Positions 9,529-19,686 of a stretch of DNA of 64,000 nt are shown piece after piece (the stretch's first letter is position 1; every line of letters begins with the position of its first letter). A model generated the notes under the pieces. The model was not told the origin of the DNA. It did not search any database and worked only from the letters and a program-made list of their open reading frames with translations. The translations under genes were made by a program, and so were the position numbers. Source of the stretch: Pseudoalteromonas luteoviolacea (GTDB lineage Bacteria; Pseudomonadota; Gammaproteobacteria; Enterobacterales; Alteromonadaceae); contig NZ_JAKFZS010000012.1 of NCBI RefSeq assembly GCF_021654285.1, forward strand, positions 62,001-126,000, given 5' to 3'.

Positions 9529-10623
9529 GTGAGCGACTTATTATCACAAGACGAAATCGATGCGCTACTCCATGGTGTTGATGAAGTCGAAGAAGATGAA
9601 GTATCCACAGGAGAAGATGGCGAGGATGCTAATGCCTTGCAATATGACTTTTCCTCACAAGACCGAATCGTTCGGGGTCGAATGCCGACTCTGGAGATTG
9701 TTAATGAGCGATTTGCGAGGCACATGCGGATCAGCTTATTCAATATGATGAGACGTACAGCTGAAGTATCCATCAACGGGGTTCAAATGCTCAAGTTCGG
9801 TGAATATATCCATACCCTGTTTGTTCCAACCAGCCTCAACATGGTGCGATTCCGCCCTCTGAAAGGCACAGGTTTGATCACCATGGAAGCTCGGTTAGTG
9901 TTCATTTTAGTTGATAACTTTTTTGGTGGTGATGGTCGTTATCATGCCAAAATTGAAGGCCGTGAATTTACACCTACAGAGCGACGAATTGTTCAGATGC
10001 TGCTCAAGATCATCTTTGAAGATTATAAAGAGGCTTGGGCACCCGTCATGGATGTCTCATTTGAATATTTAGATTCTGAAGTAAACCCCGCAATGGCGAA
10101 TATTGTATCGCCGACGGAAGTCGTCGTAATTAGTTCTTTTCACATTGAATTAGATGGTGGAGGTGGAGATTTTCATATCTCATTGCCATATTCTATGTTG
10201 GAACCTATTCGTGAATTACTTGATGCGGGTGTTCAATCAGATACAGAAGATACTGATCTACGTTGGAGTAAGGCATTGCGTGATGAAATCATGGATGTTG
10301 AAGTTGAGATGTCGACACAGTTATTGGAAGTTGACTTGTCGCTACAGCAAATTATGGAGTTAAAAACTGGTGATATTATACCAGTTGAAATGCCTGAACA
10401 TATAACGGTGTTTGTTGAAGAGTTACCAACTTTTAGGGCTAAAATGGGTCGCTCTAGAGACAACGTCGCGTTACAGATTAGTGAAAAAATTAAACGTCCT
10501 GAATCTGTGAAATCTGAGCTGCATGTCTTTACCAAAGGTGGTAAAAAGCTCGATTCGGATGCAGAGTTAGCGGAATTAGAAGAAGATCTGCACCTATCCG
10601 AGGGTGTGGACCTTGACTGGTGA
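9529..10623 (+). CDS. fliM: Flagellar motor switch protein FliM
   Basis: FliM is the C-ring protein that binds CheY-P through its extreme N-terminus. The 364-residue product begins with LLSQDEIDALL, the conserved CheY-binding motif. It continues into the CheC-like middle domain (with a GGDGRY segment) and a C-terminal SPOA domain shared with FliN. The start codon is GTG, with AGGACGAG just upstream. fliN follows after 25 nt. Confidence 0.96.
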   Translation: MSDLLSQDEIDALLHGVDEVEEDEVSTGEDGEDANALQYDFSSQDRIVRGRMPTLEIVNERFARHMRISLFNMMRRTAEVSINGVQMLKFGEYIHTLFVPTSLNMVRFRPLKGTGLITMEARLVFILVDNFFGGDGRYHAKIEGREFTPTERRIVQMLLKIIFEDYKEAWAPVMDVSFEYLDSEVNPAMANIVSPTEVVVISSFHIELDGGGGDFHISLPYSMLEPIRELLDAGVQSDTEDTDLRWSKALRDEIMDVEVEMSTQLLEVDLSLQQIMELKTGDIIPVEMPEHITVFVEELPTFRAKMGRSRDNVALQISEKIKRPESVKSELHVFTKGGKKLDSDAELAELEEDLHLSEGVDLDW

Positions 10624-10648
10624 TCAAGTTTTTTAAGGTAGTAAGTGC

Positions 10649-11044
10649 ATGAGTGATGATCAAGATACGATGGATGAATGGGCGGCAGCGCTTGCAGAAG
10701 CAGAAGATGTCGATCAGGGCAGTGCTGAGGTCGCTGAATTAGAAGAGCTTGAAGAGAGCAATGCCAACCTAAGTGCAGATGAAAAAAGAAAATTAGATAC
10801 GATATTAGACATTCCAGTGACTATCTCAATGGAGGTTGGTCGTTCGAAAATAAATATTCGCAATTTATTACAGTTGAACCAAGGCTCCGTTGTTGAGTTG
10901 GATAGGGTTGCTGGTGAGCCGTTGGATGTATTGGTTAACGGTACTTTGATAGCGCACGGAGAAGTGGTTGTTGTAAACGACAAGTTTGGTATCAGATTAA
11001 CAGATGTGATAAGCCAAGTAGAGCGAATTAAAAAGCTTAGGTAA
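10649..11044 (+). CDS. fliN: Flagellar motor switch protein FliN
   Basis: FliN completes the C ring and takes part in export substrate docking. The 131-residue product has an acidic N-terminal tail and a C-terminal SPOA domain from about residue 50 (ILDIPVTISMEVGRSKINIRN, then LNQGSVVELDRVAGEPLDV). Length and motif are typical, and the neighbours are fliM and fliO. Confidence 0.96.
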   Translation: MSDDQDTMDEWAAALAEAEDVDQGSAEVAELEELEESNANLSADEKRKLDTILDIPVTISMEVGRSKINIRNLLQLNQGSVVELDRVAGEPLDVLVNGTLIAHGEVVVVNDKFGIRLTDVISQVERIKKLR

Positions 11045-11054
11045 ACACGCTAAG

Positions 11055-11426
11055 ATGACTTGGATAATATTTTCAAATGTGGCTGCGGCAGCGCAGTCAC
11101 CAGGGCCTAATTTAGATATAGTGACCGTGATTTTGTCGTTGATATCAATTGTGGCCTTGATTATTGGATTAGCTTGGTTGGTAAAACGCGTTAATCCAAA
11201 CGTAGGTAATAACCAGGACTTTAAAGTTATCCGGAGTTTACCACTAGGGACGCGAGAGAGGCTCCTAGTCATCGAAATTGATGATAAACAGCACCTGCTC
11301 GGTGTAACTCCTCAAAATATTAATTACTTATATCAGTTAGAAACCCCCTTAGATGAAAGTCAAACGGCACCTTTTGTAAAAGAGTTGAGTCGTTTTATGA
11401 ATCAACCCACAACAAAAACAAAGTGA
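11055..11426 (+). CDS. fliO: Flagellar biosynthesis protein FliO
   Basis: FliO is a small membrane protein that helps FliP assemble into the export gate. The 123-residue product has one strong membrane segment near residues 20-44 ([20 protein letters not shown]) and a basic cytoplasmic part with an [15 protein letters not shown] segment typical of the family. It overlaps fliP by 4 nt (GTGA). Confidence 0.9.
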   Translation: MTWIIFSNVAAAAQSPGPNLDIVTVILSLISIVALIIGLAWLVKRVNPNVGNNQDFKVIRSLPLGTRERLLVIEIDDKQHLLGVTPQNINYLYQLETPLDESQTAPFVKELSRFMNQPTTKTK

Positions 11427-12175
11427 GTATCATGCTTCGATTCCTGATCCTGTGTGGATTAATTTTCTTCTTTCCTCAAGTGAGCGCTAATGATGGTATT
11501 GAAGCGCTAAGTGTGACGACGAACCCTGATGGTTCACAAGAATATTCGGTCACATTGCAAGTGTTAGCCATCATGACTGCGTTCAGCTTTATTCCTGCAG
11601 CGCTCATCATGATGACCTCGTTTACACGTATCATTGTTGTATTGGCGATTTTACGTCAAGCGATTGGCTTACAGCAGTCGCCATCTAATCAAATTTTGGT
11701 CGGTATGTCGTTATTTTTGACTTTTTTTATCATGGCTCCCATCTTTAGTAAAATTTATGATGAGGCTGTACAGCCGTATATCAATGAAGAAATGACATCC
11801 GTGCAAGCATTGCATGCAGCTAAAGAGCCAATGAAAGCATTTATGTTATCGCAGACTCGGATTAAAGATTTAGAAACGTTTGCCAAAATTGCAGGTTATG
11901 ACAAATTAGATAGTCCAGAAGATACGCCGTTTGTTGTTATCATTCCTGCTTTTGTGACGAGTGAATTGCAAACCGCATTTATCATCGGGTTTATGTTTTT
12001 CATTCCTTTTTTGATTGTTGATTTGGTGGTAGCCAGTGTCCTGATGGCGATGGGTATGATGATGTTATCTCCTATGATCGTGTCGTTGCCGTTTAAAATA
12101 ATGTTGTTTGTTTTGGTCGATGGCTGGTCATTAGTCATGGGCACATTAGCGCGAAGCTTTGGCTTGGGAGCATAA
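11423..12175 (+). CDS. fliP: Flagellar export gate protein FliP
   Basis: FliP is the main subunit of the FliPQR export gate in the MS-ring pore. The 250-residue product has an N-terminal signal peptide ending near VSA, unusual among gate proteins but normal for FliP, and several membrane segments, with the family's [19 protein letters not shown] and PSNQ motifs. I use the GTG at 11423, overlapping the fliO stop; an ATG three codons later is an alternative start. Confidence 0.95.
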   Translation: MSIMLRFLILCGLIFFFPQVSANDGIEALSVTTNPDGSQEYSVTLQVLAIMTAFSFIPAALIMMTSFTRIIVVLAILRQAIGLQQSPSNQILVGMSLFLTFFIMAPIFSKIYDEAVQPYINEEMTSVQALHAAKEPMKAFMLSQTRIKDLETFAKIAGYDKLDSPEDTPFVVIIPAFVTSELQTAFIIGFMFFIPFLIVDLVVASVLMAMGMMMLSPMIVSLPFKIMLFVLVDGWSLVMGTLARSFGLGA

Positions 12176-12176
12176 A

Positions 12177-12446
12177 ATGGAACCTGAAGTATTCGTTGAT
12201 ATTCTAAGTGATTCGTTATTTGTAGTAATTAAACTTGTATCAGCTATTGTTGTACCTGGCCTGATTATTGGTTTAATTGTTTCTGTTTTTCAGGCTGCGA
12301 CGTCAATCAACGAACAAACTTTAAGCTTTCTTCCAAAACTTATTATTACGCTTGTTGCGCTGATTGCGGGTGGTCATTGGATGACGCAAGAGCTTATGGA
12401 CTTTTTTAAATTAATGGTCATGCGGATCCCTGAGATAGCAGGTTAG
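12177..12446 (+). CDS. fliQ: Flagellar export gate protein FliQ
   Basis: FliQ is the 89-residue two-helix subunit of the export gate. It begins MEPEVFVDILSDS, the usual MxPE start of the family, and has two membrane segments around residues 15-40 and 50-73 with a SFLPKLI turn between them. The ATG at 12177 is preferred over an in-frame ATG at 12159 because the latter lies inside fliP and would lengthen the protein abnormally. fliR follows after 1 nt. Confidence 0.95.
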   Translation: MEPEVFVDILSDSLFVVIKLVSAIVVPGLIIGLIVSVFQAATSINEQTLSFLPKLIITLVALIAGGHWMTQELMDFFKLMVMRIPEIAG

Positions 12447-12447
12447 C

Positions 12448-13227
12448 ATGGAATTTTTATTCTCAGATCTCATGCAGGGGTTAAGTGATTACATAATCCC
12501 CTTTATCCGTATTAGCTCTATGATAATGGTGATGGCAGGTCTGGGAGCTCAGAGTGTTTCAAAACGCATCAAGATTTGCCTTGCTATGGTGGTTACTTTG
12601 GCTGTGGCACCAGCAATACCGCAGTCTCAGTTTACGGATCTATTTTCATTTCAAATGATACTTGTGGTTATCCAAGAAATGATAATCGGTGTCGCTATTG
12701 GTTTTGCATCACTTCTTTTACTAAACACCTTTATTCTTGCAGGTCAAATTCTTGCGATGCAAACGGGGTTGGGTTTTGCATCAGTTGTTGACCCTTCAAA
12801 TGGACTGAGCGTGCCAGCGGTTGGTCAGTTTTACTTGATTTTAGCAACACTCCTCTTTTTTGTATTTAATGGTCATTTGATGATGATCCAAATGATAGTA
12901 TTTAGTTTTCAATCTTGGCCGATTGGAGGTGATTGGTGGCATGTCGATAATTACTATGACATAGCAACGTGGGGATCGTGGCTATTTGCTACGGCCTTAT
13001 CTCTTTCTTTGGCCCCCCTCACAGCTATGCTCGTGATTAGTTTGGCTTTTGGAATAATGACGCGTGCAGCACCGCAGATGAATATATTCTCCGTAGGATT
13101 TGCATTCACTTTAGTTGCTGGTTTGATGATAATTTGGGCTACATTAGGCAATTTTACAATGCAGTACGAATTTCAGTGGCTAAAGATGACTGAATTGATG
13201 TGCAATTTAATTGGATGCACGGTTTAG
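12448..13227 (+). CDS. fliR: Flagellar export gate protein FliR
   Basis: FliR is the single-copy subunit that closes the FliPQR gate and contacts FlhB. The 259-residue, highly hydrophobic product has about six membrane segments and the conserved QEMIIGVAIGFASLLL and QTGLGFASVVDPSNG segments. It is tightly packed between fliQ and flhB, as in related genomes. Confidence 0.95.
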   Translation: MEFLFSDLMQGLSDYIIPFIRISSMIMVMAGLGAQSVSKRIKICLAMVVTLAVAPAIPQSQFTDLFSFQMILVVIQEMIIGVAIGFASLLLLNTFILAGQILAMQTGLGFASVVDPSNGLSVPAVGQFYLILATLLFFVFNGHLMMIQMIVFSFQSWPIGGDWWHVDNYYDIATWGSWLFATALSLSLAPLTAMLVISLAFGIMTRAAPQMNIFSVGFAFTLVAGLMIIWATLGNFTMQYEFQWLKMTELMCNLIGCTV

Positions 13228-13236
13228 GAGGCTGGA

Positions 13237-14367
13237 ATGGCAGAAGATTCAGGTCAAGAACGTACCGAAGAACCCACCGCAAAAAAAATTAGTGATGCCA
13301 GAAGCAAAGGACAGGTTGCTCGCTCGAAAGAGTTAGGTACGACTTTTGTGCTTATCTTTTCAGCTGTAGCGCTCATTCTGTATGGCGCTGATATTGCAAA
13401 AGGTCTCTATAATATAATGGGGCGTATGCTCACTCTCAATCGCAATGAGACTTATGATACGACAAAAATGTTTTCTGTTTGGGGCGATGCATTTTCTGAA
13501 TTATTTTTCCCTATGTCCATGTTTGTACTAATTATTACGGTTGCAGGTATCATAGGTAACACCCTGCTAGGAGGCTTTAATTTTAGCTGGCAAGCAGCAG
13601 CCCCAAAAGCAAGCAAGATGTCTCCTATGAAAGGGGTTAAGCGTATGTTTGGCCCTCAAGCTGCAATAGAACTGCTTAAATCTGTTTTAAAGTTTGTGTT
13701 GGTTGCTGGCTTTGCAATATTATTTATCACTTGGCTATTTTATGACATTTTACACCTAAGTATTGAGTCAGCCCCTGGCAGTGTGCTGCACTCCTTGGAA
13801 ATACTGGGGTGGTTATTTTTAGCTCTAAGCTGCACCATGATTATCATTTCTGCTATCGATGCGCCTTATCAAAGCTACACTCATCACAAGCAATTAAAAA
13901 TGACTCTGCAAGAAGTAAAAGATGAATATAAAAACTCTGAAGGTGATCCACAGATAAAAGCACGGATCAGAAGAACGCAAAGAGAAATGTCTCAACGTCG
14001 TATGATGCAAGATGTGCCCGATGCTGACGTTGTGGTCACAAACCCAACCCATTACTCCGTTGCTTTGAAATATGATACTGAAAAAGCTGGAGCACCAATA
14101 GTCATTGCAAAAGGTGTAGACGAGCTAGCCATGCAAATAAGAAAAGTTGCTAAAGGTAATGAGGTGCCTATCGTTGAGTCCCCAGTTTTGACGCGCTCTT
14201 TGTATCATACAACAGAAGTAGGTGACCAAATCCCGGATCAACTATTTACCGCAGTCGCGCAAGTACTTGCATATGTTTTCCAATTGAAAAAGTTCAACAA
14301 GGGCCGAGGCAGAAAACCGACAAAATTAAGTAAAGATTTACCTATTCCTGATAGCCTCAAACATTAA
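13237..14367 (+). CDS. flhB: Flagellar export switch protein FlhB
   Basis: FlhB sets export substrate specificity. The 376-residue product has the EERTEEPTxKK-like N-terminus, four membrane segments, and a cytoplasmic domain with the autocleavage motif N269-P270-T271-H272 intact. The part after the cleavage site (YSVALKYDTEKAGAPIVIAKG onward) is closely paralleled by the separate FhlB-type protein at 28468-28764. A GGAGG ribosome site precedes the ATG. Confidence 0.96.
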   Translation: MAEDSGQERTEEPTAKKISDARSKGQVARSKELGTTFVLIFSAVALILYGADIAKGLYNIMGRMLTLNRNETYDTTKMFSVWGDAFSELFFPMSMFVLIITVAGIIGNTLLGGFNFSWQAAAPKASKMSPMKGVKRMFGPQAAIELLKSVLKFVLVAGFAILFITWLFYDILHLSIESAPGSVLHSLEILGWLFLALSCTMIIISAIDAPYQSYTHHKQLKMTLQEVKDEYKNSEGDPQIKARIRRTQREMSQRRMMQDVPDADVVVTNPTHYSVALKYDTEKAGAPIVIAKGVDELAMQIRKVAKGNEVPIVESPVLTRSLYHTTEVGDQIPDQLFTAVAQVLAYVFQLKKFNKGRGRKPTKLSKDLPIPDSLKH

Positions 14368-14371
14368 TAGT

Positions 14372-14387
14372 TGGAACGGAGTTTGCT
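14372..14387 (+). promoter_or_regulatory. Sigma-54 (-24/-12) promoter for flhA
   Basis: TGGAACG, four bases, then TTGCT. GG at 14373-14374 and GC at 14385-14386 are separated by 10 nt. It lies 38 nt before flhA in the 58-nt gap after flhB and is a likely entry point for flhA-flhF-flhG-fliA-che transcription. Confidence 0.75.
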
Positions 14388-14425
14388 TTAATTAATCTGC
14401 GTCAATAAATTGAAGTTGATAAGTT

Positions 14426-16525
14426 ATGGATTTTAAAGCGGTTTTACAACAAATTAATCGAGACAAAAAAGACTATGCAAAGGGGGTTGGTACGCCTTTG
14501 CTCGTTCTTGCTGCATTAGGTATGGTTATTTTGCCCATGCCGCCGTTTTTATTAGATATCTTATTTTCATTTAATATTGCACTGGCACTAGTTGTGCTCT
14601 TGGTAACTGTTTACACCATGAAGCCACTTGAATTTGGTATGTTTCCAGCAGTGCTTTTAATTGCGACAATCATGAGGCTTGCTTTGAATGTTGCCAGCAC
14701 TCGAGTTGTACTTCTTGAAGGTCACAATGGCGGTGATGCCGCTGGTAAAGTTATTGAAGCATTTGGCTCGGTGGTTATTGGCGGTAATTATGCGGTTGGT
14801 TTAGTTGTATTTTTGATCCTTATCATCATTAACTTTGTGGTAATCACCAAAGGTGCGGGCCGTATCTCGGAAGTTTCTGCACGTTTCACTCTAGATGCTA
14901 TGCCAGGTAAGCAAATGGCTATTGATGCTGATTTGAATGCTGGATTTATTTCTGCAGAAGAAGCGCGTACTCGCCGTGATGAAGTGACTAGAGAAGCTGA
15001 CTTCTATGGTTCGATGGATGGTGCGAGTAAATTTGTAAAAGGTGACGCCATTGCGGGTATTGTTATTTTGGCTATCAATATTATCGGTGGTCTATTTGTT
15101 GGCATGGTACAACATGACTTAACTTTTTCACGCGCTATGGAAGTTTACACACTTTTGACAATAGGTGATGGCTTAGTTGCCCAGCTACCTTCGCTATTAT
15201 TATCAATTGGTACCGCGATTGTTGTGACGCGTCAAAATGAATCTCATAACATGGGGGAGCAGGTAACTCAGCAATTAGGTAATGAAAAGTCTTTATATAT
15301 CGCCTCTGGTATCTTAATTGTGATGGGTTTAGTACCAGGCATGCCTCATGTCGCTTTTCTAGGGTTGGGATCCTTGATTGGTGGTCTAGCCTACTATTCA
15401 AAACGTCACAAAGCGCAAGTTGCAGCACAAGAGGCTGAGCAAGAAGCTAAAGGGACTCAGGTTGCTAATAAGCAACAAGATCAAAAAGAGCTTGGGTGGG
15501 ATGACGTCCAACCTGTTGATGTCATCGGCTTAGAAGTAGGTTATCGCCTGATCCCACTTGTTGATCAGGCACAAGGTGGTGAGCTATTGAGCCGTATAAA
15601 GGGCGTGCGTAAAAAGTTATCACAAGAGCTTGGTTTTCTTGTCCCGCCTGTCCATATTCGCGACAACTTAGAATTAGACCCAAACGCATACAAGATAACA
15701 CTTATGGGTGTAGGCTCTGGTGATGGTGAATTAAAACATGGCGATGAGTTAGCAATTAATCCTGGGCAAGTCTTTGGTCCTATTCAAGGTGTGGCGACAA
15801 AAGATCCCGCTTTCGGCTTGGAAGCTGTGTGGATAAAACCAGACCAAAAAGATGAGGCGCATTCTTTAGGTTACACAGTAGTGGATGCTGCCACAGTTGT
15901 AGCTACACATATAAGTCAATTGCTGACAAATAACGCATCTTTACTGCTTGGCCATGAAGAAGTACAAAACTTATTAGATATGCTAGCGAAGAGCCACCCT
16001 CGTTTAGTGGAAGGCTTAGTGCCAGACATTCTACCTCTGACAACCATTGTAAAAGTGCTGCAAAACTTACTAAACGAAGGCGTTGCAATTAGAGATATGA
16101 GATCAATTGTACAAACCCTTGTCGAATATGGTCCAAGAAGCCAAGACCCAGATGTATTAACGGCTGCAGTGCGTATATCACTAAGAAGATTAATCGTTCA
16201 AGACGCCGTTGGAAACGCTGATGAGATACCTGTCATAACATTGGCGCCCGAGTTGGAACAGATGTTGCATCAGTCACTTCAGAACGCAGGTGATGAGGGG
16301 GCAGGCATAGAGCCAGGTCTTGCAGAGCGACTTCAAGGTTCATTGAGAGAAGCGCATCAAACGCAAGAAATGCTAGGCGAGCCGTCCATCTTATTAACCT
16401 CAGGTATGTTAAGAAGTGTTTTATCTCGATTTGTTAAACATACTATCCCTGGCTTAAGAGTAATGTCTTATCAGGAAGTACCCGACGAAAGACAAATCAA
16501 GATCATTAGCTCTGTTGGGCAATAA
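14426..16525 (+). CDS. flhA: Flagellar export protein FlhA
   Basis: FlhA is the nonameric export engine that couples proton flow to secretion and docks substrate-chaperone pairs. The 699-residue product has about eight N-terminal membrane segments, the FHIPEP-family signature region (RLALNVASTRVVLLEG), and a large cytoplasmic domain from about residue 350 that includes PPVHIRDNLEL. A sigma-54 promoter precedes it and flhF follows, as in polar flagellates. Confidence 0.97.
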   Translation: MDFKAVLQQINRDKKDYAKGVGTPLLVLAALGMVILPMPPFLLDILFSFNIALALVVLLVTVYTMKPLEFGMFPAVLLIATIMRLALNVASTRVVLLEGHNGGDAAGKVIEAFGSVVIGGNYAVGLVVFLILIIINFVVITKGAGRISEVSARFTLDAMPGKQMAIDADLNAGFISAEEARTRRDEVTREADFYGSMDGASKFVKGDAIAGIVILAINIIGGLFVGMVQHDLTFSRAMEVYTLLTIGDGLVAQLPSLLLSIGTAIVVTRQNESHNMGEQVTQQLGNEKSLYIASGILIVMGLVPGMPHVAFLGLGSLIGGLAYYSKRHKAQVAAQEAEQEAKGTQVANKQQDQKELGWDDVQPVDVIGLEVGYRLIPLVDQAQGGELLSRIKGVRKKLSQELGFLVPPVHIRDNLELDPNAYKITLMGVGSGDGELKHGDELAINPGQVFGPIQGVATKDPAFGLEAVWIKPDQKDEAHSLGYTVVDAATVVATHISQLLTNNASLLLGHEEVQNLLDMLAKSHPRLVEGLVPDILPLTTIVKVLQNLLNEGVAIRDMRSIVQTLVEYGPRSQDPDVLTAAVRISLRRLIVQDAVGNADEIPVITLAPELEQMLHQSLQNAGDEGAGIEPGLAERLQGSLREAHQTQEMLGEPSILLTSGMLRSVLSRFVKHTIPGLRVMSYQEVPDERQIKIISSVGQ

Positions 16526-16547
16526 TAGAGGAACGAGGTGCTGAGTC

Positions 16548-18059
16548 ATGAAGATTAAAAGATTTTTTGCAAAAGATATGCGTACAGCTTTGAAAGAAGT
16601 AAAAGATGAACTGGGCGCAGATGCCGTAATTATGTCAAATAAAAAGTTGGCAGATGGTGTAGAAATTGTTGCAGCGATTGACAATGATAGAGTGGCACCT
16701 CAGTCGCAAACTGCTGCGACTGAGGCTCGTCCTGAAATGGCCTCAGCAGCAACGATGCAAAAACCGACGTATAGCCAACCAGCTAGAGTTGTTAAGCCTC
16801 AAACACGTCGCCCTCAAGCGCAACAACCTCAAGCAAAAGTCGCTGACAGCTTAGAAGCCCTTTTGGAGCGACAAGCACCAAAGCCTCGTTCACCTGAGCT
16901 TGCTTCAATGTTTTCTCAATCAGGTATTGATACTGGCGACCTTTTCCAACCAAAAGCCGAGCAGCAGCCAGCGTTTAATGATGTGCACACTTCATCACCT
17001 CAGACTGCGCGTCCTCGTCCTGTTAAGCATGCTGAACCAATTTCGTCTGATTGGGACTTTGGCGATGAGTTAGACTCAGAACTTGATAGCCAGCCAGTAT
17101 CCAGTAGTGCCAATAGTACCTCTCAGGATGAAATGAGTTCTATGCGTGATGAGATGAATGCGATCCGTCAATTATTAGAATACCAGCTATCAGGCCTGAT
17201 GAAGCAGGAGATGGATCGTCGCGACCCAACAAGAGCGTGTTTAGTGGATAGATTACAAGGGATGGGCATTAGTGCTGATGTGGCTGAACAAATGGCATGT
17301 TTCATTCCTGACGATGTGTCTCGAAAAGAGGCATGGAGTGCATTACTGAATATGGTTGTAAATCAGATGCATACGACTAATAATGATATCCTACGCCAAG
17401 GTGGTGTTTATGCTATGGTTGGGCCAACGGGTGTAGGAAAAACGACCACAGTTGCAAAATTAGCTGCGTTGGGGGCACAAAAATATGGTGCAGACAAGGT
17501 TGCTTTAATTACAACAGATACTTATAGAATTGGTGCTTACGAGCAGTTGGCAACTTATGGTAGAATTATTGGCTGTCCGGTAAAGCAAGTTAAAGATGCA
17601 AATGAGTTAGCAGAAGTTCTTTATCATTTGCGAAATAAACGTCTAGTATTAATAGATACTGCAGGCATGAGTCAAAGAGACTTACGTTTGACGGAGCAGC
17701 TAAATACGTTGATGCGTAGCTCACGAGTTGATATTCGTAGTTATTTAGTATTGAGTGCAACTTCGCAAATGCATGTTTTACAAGAAACTGTTAACCACTT
17801 CAAAAAAGTTAATTTGAGTGGTTGCATTTTTACAAAACTTGATGAATGTCTAAGTTTAGGTGAGATTATTAGCATAGCGATTCAAAATCGTTTACCAATA
17901 GGGTATCTTACCAACGGACAGCGAGTGCCAGAAGACATTCGCGTAGCAAATGCTCAAAAATTAGTTAAAAAGGCTGAGCAATTGTATTTAAAAAGAACAA
18001 AAGCACAACATTCACGACGTGAAGCAGTGGCGTCCCAGACAGTAGGAATGTATGATTAA
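16548..18059 (+). CDS. flhF: Flagellar placement GTPase FlhF
   Basis: FlhF is an SRP-type GTPase that marks the pole for flagellar assembly. The 503-residue product has an N-terminal B domain (MKIKRFFAKDMRTALKEVK), a long Pro/Gln-rich linker, and an NG domain with the P-loop GPTGVGKTTT from residue 292, a DTYRIGAYEQL segment and DTAGM. It overlaps flhG by 8 nt, consistent with coupled production of this position/number pair. Confidence 0.96.
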   Translation: MKIKRFFAKDMRTALKEVKDELGADAVIMSNKKLADGVEIVAAIDNDRVAPQSQTAATEARPEMASAATMQKPTYSQPARVVKPQTRRPQAQQPQAKVADSLEALLERQAPKPRSPELASMFSQSGIDTGDLFQPKAEQQPAFNDVHTSSPQTARPRPVKHAEPISSDWDFGDELDSELDSQPVSSSANSTSQDEMSSMRDEMNAIRQLLEYQLSGLMKQEMDRRDPTRACLVDRLQGMGISADVAEQMACFIPDDVSRKEAWSALLNMVVNQMHTTNNDILRQGGVYAMVGPTGVGKTTTVAKLAALGAQKYGADKVALITTDTYRIGAYEQLATYGRIIGCPVKQVKDANELAEVLYHLRNKRLVLIDTAGMSQRDLRLTEQLNTLMRSSRVDIRSYLVLSATSQMHVLQETVNHFKKVNLSGCIFTKLDECLSLGEIISIAIQNRLPIGYLTNGQRVPEDIRVANAQKLVKKAEQLYLKRTKAQHSRREAVASQTVGMYD

Positions 18060-18912
18060 TACAGTTTTAGATCAAGCAAGTGGCCTGCGTAAAATGAATC
18101 AAAAAAGTAACCACGGAGTAAAAGTAATAGCAGTAACTGGTGGTAAAGGAGGAGTCGGTAAGACTAATGTTTCATTAAATACTGCAATTGCGTTAGGACA
18201 ACAAGGCCATAGAGTATTAGTTTTAGATGCTGACCTTGGATTAGCAAATTGTGATGTAATGCTAGGGTTGCGTGTTGAGCGTAATTTATCTCATGTGCTA
18301 TCTGGCGAATGTGAACTTGATGAGATTTTAGTAGAGGGACCAGCCGGAATCAGAATTGTGCCAGCCACATCAGGCTCACAAAACATGGTTGAACTGAGCC
18401 CAGCAGAACATGCCGGCTTAATTCGTGCTTTTAGCGAGCTGAGTAATGACTTTGATGTTTTAATCGTCGATACCGCCGCTGGCATATCGGATATGGTATT
18501 GAGCTTCTCTAGAGCAGCTCAAGACGTGATGGTCGTGGTTTGTGATGAACCAACATCTATTACCGATGCATATGCACTGATTAAAGTACTTAGTAGAGAG
18601 CATGGCGTGTACAAATTTAAGATTGTCGCGAATATGGTAAGAAGCTTGCGTGAAGGCCAGGAGCTATTTGCTAAGTTGTCCAAAGTAACCGATCGATTTT
18701 TAGATGTTGCGCTAGAGCTAGTCGCGACAATTCCTTTCGATGAAAACATGCGAAAGTCATCTCGCCGTCAAAAAACCATTGTTGAACTCTACCCTAACTC
18801 TCCTGCTGCAGTTGCTTTTAGAGGGTTAGCAAGTAAAGCTGTGAAATGGCCAGTGCCTCATCAGCCCTCGGGTCATCTAGAGTTTTTCATTGAGCAGTTA
18901 GTTAACGGGTAA
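18052..18912 (+). CDS. flhG: MinD-like flagellar number regulator FlhG (FleN)
   Basis: FlhG/FleN is a MinD/ParA-type ATPase that limits flagellar number by opposing FlhF and restraining the FlrA/FleQ master regulator. The 286-residue product has a deviant Walker A GGKGGVGKT near residues 30-38 and a VLDADLGLANCDVMLGL segment. An N-terminal stretch before the ATPase core resembles the FlhF-activating segment. fliA begins 2 nt after its stop. Confidence 0.95.
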   Translation: MINTVLDQASGLRKMNQKSNHGVKVIAVTGGKGGVGKTNVSLNTAIALGQQGHRVLVLDADLGLANCDVMLGLRVERNLSHVLSGECELDEILVEGPAGIRIVPATSGSQNMVELSPAEHAGLIRAFSELSNDFDVLIVDTAAGISDMVLSFSRAAQDVMVVVCDEPTSITDAYALIKVLSREHGVYKFKIVANMVRSLREGQELFAKLSKVTDRFLDVALELVATIPFDENMRKSSRRQKTIVELYPNSPAAVAFRGLASKAVKWPVPHQPSGHLEFFIEQLVNG

Positions 18913-18914
18913 TT

Positions 18915-19649
18915 ATGGCTACACCGGTCAATCGAATGGCGGGATATCAAACAGCAGACCATCTGAATAAGGTGGTCGAGCGTCATACACCTTTAGTCAA
19001 AAAAGTGGCTTGTCATTTACTTGCAAGACTGCCAGCAAGTGTTCAGCTTGATGATCTCATTCAATCAGGAATGATAGGCTTGATTGAGGCAACGAAAAAT
19101 TTTGATGCTAGTAAAGGAGCAAGTTTTGAAACCTTTGCTGGGATTCGAATTCGAGGAGCCATGTTAGACGAGATACGCCGTGGTGACTGGGCCCCGCGCT
19201 CAGTTCACAAAAATAGTCGTATGGTGGCTGAGGCGATATCAGAGTTGGAAACTGCTTTAGGTCGTGAGCCTAAAGACACTGAAATCGCTGAAAAACTTGA
19301 TATTCCCTTAGATGAGTACCATCATATTTTACATGACGTGAATGCAAGTAAAATTATTGGCATTGAAGACTTAGGTGTCGACCAAGACGTAATTTCACCT
19401 GCAGGCAGTGATTTAGCGCTAGACAAACCATTCAATAACGTTAAGAATGAGCGCTTTAATGAGTCGTTAGTAGAAGCAATAAAAACTCTACCTGAGCGTG
19501 ATGCAATGGTTTTGTCTTTGTACTACAACGATGAAATGAATTTAAAAGAGATTGGCCAGATCCTAGATGTGAGCGAGTCTCGAGTGAGTCAGATTCACGG
19601 TCAGGCTATGATTAAACTCAGAGCCAAGATAAATGACTGGATTAATTAG
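18915..19649 (+). CDS. fliA: Flagellar sigma factor FliA (sigma-28)
   Basis: FliA directs late flagellar and chemotaxis transcription after the anti-sigma factor FlgM is exported. The 244-residue product has sigma region 2 (DDLIQSGMIGLIEATKNFD, then FETFAGIRIRGAMLDEIRR), region 3, and region 4 (LKEIGQILDVSESRVSQIHG). flgM is not in the window. The gene follows flhG in a tight arrangement. Confidence 0.97.
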   Translation: MATPVNRMAGYQTADHLNKVVERHTPLVKKVACHLLARLPASVQLDDLIQSGMIGLIEATKNFDASKGASFETFAGIRIRGAMLDEIRRGDWAPRSVHKNSRMVAEAISELETALGREPKDTEIAEKLDIPLDEYHHILHDVNASKIIGIEDLGVDQDVISPAGSDLALDKPFNNVKNERFNESLVEAIKTLPERDAMVLSLYYNDEMNLKEIGQILDVSESRVSQIHGQAMIKLRAKINDWIN

Positions 19650-19686
19650 AGTACATTTTAATATTTTTTTAGGTTCAAACCTCACC

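Noticed and set aside
12159..12176. Upstream ATG extension of fliQ
   Set aside because: It overlaps fliP and adds six residues before the conserved MEPE start.
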